Shown here: positions 59,259-64,000 of the stretch, piece by piece
Numbering within the stretch: the first letter of the stretch is position 1
Layout: each line of letters begins with the position of its first letter
DNA from: Silurus meridionalis
Lineage: Eukaryota > Chordata > Actinopteri > Siluriformes > Siluridae
Direction: 5' to 3'
Length of the DNA stretch: 64,000 bases
Assembly (NCBI RefSeq): GCF_014805685.1
Contig: NC_060884.1
Location: forward strand, 17,180,356 to 17,244,355
Made by a program: the position numbers and the translations under genes
The notes under the pieces: model-generated
Told to the model about the DNA's origin: nothing
Seen by the model: only the letters and a program-made list of their open reading frames with translations
Databases searched by the model: none

Positions 59259-62200
59259 ACCTGATTTGGCTTTGTTCTCTTCATTGCGGATGATGAGGAG
59301 ATAGCGAGGACTCTCGGGGCAGAAGGGTAACATGACACACTGCAGCAATGCTGGGATGAAGGTAAAGCTCAGCAGGAAGGGCCACAGTTCAGCGTTGCCC
59401 AAAATCATATCCAGGCCAAACACCTGCAACAGCAAAAACAAAACAGTTCTTGTTTAGTCATATGCTTTAAACAATTAGAGTTAAGTCATACATTATCTTT
59501 TTTTTTATTCTGCTTACTGTATTTTCCAAGTAGGAAAGAAAAGAATTCTAACATGGTTTAAGGTGGATTTGGACTGATGAACATTGTGATGTTCATGTAA
59601 TATGTCCAGGGTCATGATCATGGATAGGTATAATAGACCTTCTGGGATTATTGTTCGGTGAAAGCGTACCTGCGCTATAAGGATGCCTATAACAATGCCC
59701 AGCTGATGCAGAGTTCCCATGGCTCCTCGGAGGGACGTGGGCGACACTTCACCCACATACATGGGTACAAACCCAGTGGAAAGGCCAGAGTAAAGCCCGA
59801 CCACAAAGCGGCCAATGATCAGCATCTCCCACGAGGCTGCCATTTTCGAGAAGCCCATCAGTGCTGCTGAGACGAAGGCTAGCACGTTGACAAAGAGCAT
59901 TGAGTTTCTCCTGTAGAAATGCAGAAAACAAAAGGAAAAAGAAGATGGAAATGAAAGTTCTGTTCATGACTTCTATAAAAAAATAATGTTATTAGGTCAT
60001 GGTATATAAAGCTGGATTTATTTACCTTCCAAAGCGGTTGACAAAAAGACCAACAGAGAACGAGCCAAAGATCCCACCCACAGAGAAGATGGCCACTGAG
60101 ATAGACCACAGGGATGTTAGGGCGGATTCAGGTATGGGCTCACTATATCGGTCAAACCATGTCTCATTGTAGAAGCTCTGGATAATCTACAAAACAAGAA
60201 GAAAACATTCAAATAAACCTAAAAAAAAACATCTCTGGGATTTATCAAGACCATTGGAATTACTCTTCATTTGACTGTGTCAAGTTTCAACAAATATGCA
60301 ATTCTAGAACTATAAAGTGTTTTATCCTGTTTCATCCTGCAGAGGGCGTTGAGCAATCTACCCAGTGTTTAGGTGTCAGAGGCTGTTTGTTGATGTTTGT
60401 TGCCGTGTGACTGGTTCGGGAAACTGTCAGACGAGAACCCAGGTTTCTGTCTTTTCAATGGAACACTTATGCAGGCAGACAACAAGGCCAATACAGAGGA
60501 CAAGAAGATTTACATAAAAAATGCAAGCTTATTCCAGTGCTTTCTCTCTTTATTTAGCTAGTTTTGCTTTCCTTTGAAATTGGTAAAGAATTTACAAAAA
60601 GGGGAGTGGAGCACTGAGTATTTGCGTGCCTTGTATAAGGAAACCAAAAGGAGGTGTTACAGAAACTGTTCTATGCCGTAGTGTTGAGAGCTTGGCAGGG
60701 CAATTATTTAAGGAGATCGGGTTTCTCCGGTGAGACTCGGTGAGCAGAAGATGATCCCGTTTATGTCATCGGCAAAATATACTGTATACCTAACATCATG
60801 TGCTATGAACACCCCCCATATAAACAGTAACATATTACAGTATGATTATACAATATGAGTGAAGTGTTTGAGTGTGCAATGTACCATGAGGCAGTTAATA
60901 GTTTGTACAGGTATATACAGTAATTATTTTTTCCATTTCACAAACTCAGTAGTGGTGTGTTTTTCCCCTTAAATGCTTGTAATTTCTATTAAATATTTAC
61001 TGAAACTAAAACACAATAAAAATATTTTGGCTGTCGAATTTCCTTGAGTATGGTATGTACTCATTCTAGCAGCTGGAAAGGTGTTGAATGTTATCGTTTG
61101 CACAACTGTAAATGCATGTTTGCCTTATTGCATGAGTGTATCTGTTGAAATAAGAGCTCTTTAGACAAAGAGCCATTAAAATTTTATCAGTCTTATCGGA
61201 ATCAGTGTGTACTCAGGAGCTGTACAGGCTTTTTATGACTAGCTTACACTTACTGCTGTTCTCATACCTGGTGAAGGAGAAGCCACAAGCATACCTGAAT
61301 GTAGTACGAGTATTGTTTAAAAAATGAGAACCCCGCAAAACGTCTTCCTGTGTGCTAAATATCTCTGTCCATTTTCTCTAAACTATTTAACACGAATCAG
61401 TGCTTCCCTTTTAGATGCTTTAAGTCTAAATCCTTGTGTGTGTGTGTGTGTGTGTGTGTGTGTCTGTGTGAGAGAGAGTTTGTGTGTTTGGTGCTTTACA
61501 CTAGTTCCAGTATATTACTGCCAGCATGGCCTTATATGCACTTTAATGAGCTTCTTGTATCCTTGGTTAGACTGCCCACATCTCTCTCTGCTTTTCCCAA
61601 AATGCCTAACACCCTCCATAGGCTACAATAATACCACAGTTAGCAGCTGGAGTTACACTGTGTTGTAGACCTCAAAATAGGTAACAGTGTAATGGACGTT
61701 TATTCCACACAAACTGTGATCTTTTTGGTAAATGGCAAAATCTTTCAGTAAAGACTCACACACATCTGGAACTCATCAATCATGTCCCAGGAAAAAAAAA
61801 CTGGCTCATACTGTTATAAGGAACTACTCTGGGCCCCTAGCTCTATTGTCAACCATTTAGTCCATGGTCCATGTTCTCCCCACAGCACTCCGGATTGTTG
61901 TATTAATACAAATCTAAAGTAAAATCAATGAGGAACCAAAGCAAACAGAAATTCTATAATCCTCTCTTCAAACTAAACATTTACTGCCATTATATTCATA
62001 TAGATATACAATTTTATATATATACAAAAATGTATTCTTTATTATAAAATAAAGGAACAAAGCGATAGCTGAATTTAACAGTGGCAAAATACAGAACATT
62101 TTTATTGGTAAGACCACTGTCATTAAAAAGGTAAAAAGTGCATTAAAAAAAAATAGGGTTCTTGTAAATACATAGACTAGGATTTCCATACTGAACCATA

Positions 62201-62602
62201 TTTGCTCATAAAGACACGCCCTAGTGACTCAAGCATTACCTTAATCGTATTGATTTGCAGAATCAATAAAACTATGTTTGCTGGATTTGCAGAAGGTTGA
62301 CAGGCACATAATAAACCTTCTGTGACATCTGGAACATACAGTCCTGACAGCCTGGAGCCAACACACATATCAGCTCCGAGAAGCTAGCTACCCTACATAA
62401 ACGTCCTAGTAGAGAGTGTAAAGCTAAATGCTAAAATTAGCTGGCTCTGTCGGGGGGCTGCATAATCAAATCAAATCTGCGCATGTGTGTGTGCAAAACT
62501 CACCTTCTGAGGTGCGTTGATGACTCCTGTGTTATAACCAAACTGAAGAGAGCCAATCACAGCTGTTAAAACAGACAGCAATAGCTGGAAGGTCATTTTT
62601 TT
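56919..62602 (-). CDS. slc2a1: Facilitative glucose transporter GLUT1 (SLC2A1), exons 2-10, 5' partial
   Basis: GLUT1 is a twelve-helix plasma-membrane uniporter of the major facilitator superfamily that moves glucose down its gradient. Nine exons on the minus strand join in frame: 62504-62602, 60026-60186, 59670-59910, 59261-59423, 58661-58848, 58213-58317, 57977-58078, 57323-57526 and 56919-57116. They encode 486 residues plus a stop; human GLUT1 has 492. Visible family marks are the N-glycosylation site in [32 protein letters not shown], the sugar-binding [31 protein letters not shown] and PETKGR. All junctions are GT/AG, and exon sizes equal the human ones from exon 3 to exon 9. The C-terminus GADSEL resembles GLUT1 GADSQV, not GLUT3. 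Teleosts have a and b copies and I cannot tell which this is. Exon 1 was not found. One oddity is Phe at the position of human Tyr293. Confidence 0.95.
57121..57204. repeat. (GAAA)n-(GA)n tract against the slc2a1 exon 10 acceptor
   Basis: On the sense (minus) strand this is a continuous CT/TTTC pyrimidine tract ending at CTCACAG of the acceptor, so it is the functional polypyrimidine tract of intron 9. Confidence 0.95.
57323..57526 (-). CDS. slc2a1: slc2a1 coding exon 9 (TM10-TM11)
   Basis: This 204-bp exon starts [10 protein letters not shown] and ends GMCFQYVA. It includes [20 protein letters not shown], with the tryptophan aligned to Trp388, and CNWTANF, aligned to Trp412; both are known sugar- and inhibitor-site residues in GLUT1. 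An alternative acceptor CAG six bases inside would drop VQ, but the outer one reproduces the human 204-bp length. Confidence 0.95.
57977..58078 (-). CDS. slc2a1: slc2a1 coding exon 8 (TM8-TM9 loop, TM9)
   Basis: This 102-bp exon (34 codons) starts [14 protein letters not shown] and ends IAQALQ. It contains the second cytoplasmic ERAGRR motif and helix 9. The acceptor is CCCTGCAG and the donor GTACAC. The size is identical to human exon 8. Confidence 0.94.
58213..58317 (-). CDS. slc2a1: slc2a1 coding exon 7 (TM7 end, TM8)
   Basis: This 105-bp exon reads [20 protein letters not shown] and continues through helix 8 to TVVS. The codon at 58306-58308 is TTT (Phe) where human GLUT1 has Tyr293, next to the intact STS motif. 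The acceptor is TTTGTGCAG and the donor GTGAGT. The length is identical to human. Confidence 0.95.
58629..58653. repeat. (GT)12 in slc2a1 intron 6
   Basis: On the sense strand it is a CA repeat that begins about eight bases after the exon 6 donor GTAAGC. Confidence 0.95.
58661..58848 (-). CDS. slc2a1: slc2a1 coding exon 6 (central loop, TM7)
   Basis: This 188-bp exon encodes the intracellular helical loop ([20 protein letters not shown]) and helix 7 with the sugar-coordinating [11 protein letters not shown], so the residues matching Gln282, Gln283 and Asn288 are intact. The acceptor is ACATGTAG and the donor GTAAGC, again followed by a CA repeat. Confidence 0.95.
59194..59255. repeat. (GT)31 in slc2a1 intron 5
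   Basis: On the sense strand a 62-base CA repeat that begins at intron position +6, right after the exon 5 donor GTCAGC. Confidence 0.97.
59261..59423 (-). CDS. slc2a1: slc2a1 coding exon 5 (TM6 and start of the central loop)
   Basis: This 163-bp exon runs from VFGLDMIL to NEENKAKS. It carries helix 6, the PESPR motif (CPESPRYLL) and the start of the large intracellular loop, including the serine aligned with human Ser226, a known protein kinase C site. The donor is GTCAGC, followed at once by a long CA repeat. It ends in phase 1. Confidence 0.95.
59670..59910 (-). CDS. slc2a1: slc2a1 coding exon 4 (TM3-TM5)
   Basis: This 241-bp exon runs from [10 protein letters not shown] to GILIAQ. It covers helices 3 to 5 with [20 protein letters not shown], the conserved [11 protein letters not shown] segment and the [13 protein letters not shown] helix. 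The acceptor is TTCTACAG and the donor GTACGC. The length matches human exon 4. Confidence 0.95.
60026..60186 (-). CDS. slc2a1: slc2a1 coding exon 3 (first exofacial loop, TM2)
   Basis: This 161-bp exon runs from [10 protein letters not shown] to VNRFGR. It holds the exofacial loop with an N-glycosylation sequon (NET, aligned with human Asn45), helix 2 ([14 protein letters not shown]) and the start of the cytoplasmic RFGRR motif, which is split by the splice junction. The acceptor is TTTTGTAG and the donor GTAAAT, ending in phase 2. The size is identical to human. Confidence 0.95.
60187..62503 (-). other. slc2a1: slc2a1 intron 2
   Basis: This 2.3-kb intron is the longest fully inside the window. 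It contains a TG microsatellite at 61435-61463 followed by a short AG run, and no recognisable exon or transposon. Confidence 0.8.
61435..61463. repeat. (TG)n microsatellite in slc2a1 intron 2
   Basis: About 14 TG units, then TCTG and a short GA run. Confidence 0.95.
62504..62602 (-). CDS. slc2a1: slc2a1 coding exon 2 (TM1)
   Basis: This exon encodes 33 residues from KKMTFQ to VINAPQK, covering transmembrane helix 1 with the signature [15 protein letters not shown]. The acceptor is TCCTGCAG and the donor GTGAGT. It is 99 bp, one codon longer than human exon 2. It opens in phase 0, so the missing exon 1 should end on a codon boundary, as in human GLUT1. Confidence 0.93.
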
Positions 62603-63214
62603 CTGCAGGAGAAAAAAAAGACAAATTAATGAGTGGCAAAAGCAAACAAACAAAAATGACTTACAGATAACACCTTGAATCATTTGTTGCAAAAACAGAC
62701 CTTTTCGGGCATGCATCAGAATATTTGGAATCTGACACCGGCCTTATCTCTAATATCTCTCTCTCTCTCTCTCTCTCTATCGCTCTCTCTCACAAAAGGG
62801 CCTCTATAATCCTTATGTAAGAGGTAAACTTGTCTAGAAGGAATGTCTTCTGCATAACAAGGACAATTTAAAGTGCCAATGCACAACATTTACACTTGTA
62901 TACTTACTAAGAAACAAATTATTCCACCCAATAATACATCCCTCCATTAAATCCCTAAAATAATAAATCCCTTAAAAAGTTTTTAACTCTTTTCTCAAAA
63001 ATACCATGTTAAGCTTTTATAATGAAAATACTGGAAAATACTGGTGTACTTTGATCATTATCTAACTCTACTAATACTAAAAATATGCTCAGCTGCCTTT
63101 CCTCATTCTGCAGCTATAACAAATACCATATCAGGCCAGTATGCTCTTGTCTGGAACAGCCAGTGCTTGAATAAAAGGTCTGTGATGGAAATACTGTTCA
63201 ACATCTTATTTCAA

Positions 63215-63269
<55 letters not shown>

Positions 63270-63318
63270 GGTGTTTGCCAGGTGACAGTGGTTGTTCTTT
63301 AATCTATTTGTTAGGCAC

Positions 63319-63376
<58 letters not shown>

Positions 63377-64000
63377 CCAATCAGTGCAGGTGCTTGTAGA
63401 GTTGTCATTAACTTAAGTGCTGCTGATTTTATATCTTTGTCTGAACTAAATGAATGTATGTCTCGATATCCTGAACAATGCTCTGTTCCACGTGAGTAAT
63501 ACTACACTGTAACCTTGTTAGGGTGGCAAGGCAGACATTCATTCACTAGATGATCTATAAACAAAAAGTTATTATGTGATAGACATGAAGAGGTCAGTTT
63601 ACTGGAAATGTTGAGTCAATCAAATAAAAAGGAAAGTAATAATGACAGCATTTAAGGGAACTGGAAGATTTTCCAAACTGAACAAAAACTGAAGAAATAA
63701 GTCAAGAATTACAATAGGATCTTGGCAACATTTAAACAATGCATTTACATACGCTCAAGTAATCTGATAGTGGAACAATTCTGGGTCTATGTGGGTCAAT
63801 CAAGAATCAGATTTCTTCGTAAACACGGTACATACAGTAGACACCTTTACAGCTGATTTGCAACTTGCCAGTAAACCAGCCAAACAAGAAGGACGTGACA
63901 TTGGTGACAAATAACAATGAACATCATATTGTCCTTCATTGAGCTATTTTGGTTTGAACCCAAACAGTATGACAAGCTTTTTTTTTCCAGCTAGTCTGAG
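62603..64000 (-). other. slc2a1: slc2a1 intron 1, partial
   Basis: This is sequence upstream of exon 2. It holds CT repeats at 62757-62790 and 63219-63268 and a TG/TA repeat at 63320-63376. I searched for a short first coding exon (ATG plus about 15-20 bases and a donor) and found no convincing one, so the promoter and exon 1 are probably beyond base 64000. Confidence 0.6.
63219..63376. repeat. (CT)n and (TG)n-(TA)n microsatellites in slc2a1 intron 1
   Basis: A CT run at 63219-63268 and a TG run at 63320-63365 ending in TATATATATA. The open frame across them is an artefact. Confidence 0.95.

Overview
This window looks like ray-finned fish (teleost) nuclear DNA. It is AT-rich and dense in dinucleotide microsatellites. 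It carries a typical teleost mobile-element load: several Tc1 families with remnants, RTE- and L2-type LINEs, tRNA-derived SINEs, DIRS retrotransposons, hAT-like MITEs and a solo LTR. Coding sequence is sparse and spliced, and most long open frames are low-complexity or transposon-derived. I cannot name the species.

Right end (about 55.0-64.0 kb, minus strand): a class I facilitative glucose transporter, slc2a1 (GLUT1), from coding exon 2 to the stop codon. Nine coding exons could be placed to the base. Eight of them match the human exon sizes I know. The short first coding exon (about six residues) was not found and probably lies beyond base 64000. The 3' UTR probably runs down to an AATAAA signal near 55.04 kb.

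Left and middle (1-38.4 kb, minus strand): at 11.28-11.58 kb there is a small exon with a TATA-like box, a leader, an ATG, the peptide MSFRKRSFTFGAYGG and a consensus splice donor. The peptide resembles the N-terminus of the longer Rap1 GTPase-activating protein isoforms, so I call it the first coding exon of rap1gap. The remaining exons would lie left of base 1. A CpG-rich patch at 38.25-38.40 kb, with CCAAT and E2F-like sites and a consensus donor at 38053, looks like an upstream promoter and leader exon, possibly of the same gene. A 42-bp, ten-unit minisatellite abuts it. If so, 11.3-38.0 kb is intron and 38.4-55.0 kb is the spacer between two genes in tandem on the minus strand.

The rest is intronic or intergenic DNA with identifiable repeats: RTE at 6.0-7.5, 33.3 and 51.5 kb; DIRS at 4.6-5.5 and 42.1-45.0 kb; Tc1 relatives at 9.4, 16.3, 22.3, 23.4, 28.5, 31.5, 36.8, 45.1 and 50.7 kb; MITEs at 12.9, 19.5, 21.9, 30.1, 34.6 and 53.5 kb; and a solo LTR at 25.8 kb. 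The most striking architecture is a four-element nest at 50.69-52.74 kb.

I saw no undescribed gene system, CRISPR array, rRNA or functional tRNA. The observations most worth checking are the rap1gap start exon, the CpG promoter with its minisatellite, and microsatellites placed directly against slc2a1 splice sites.
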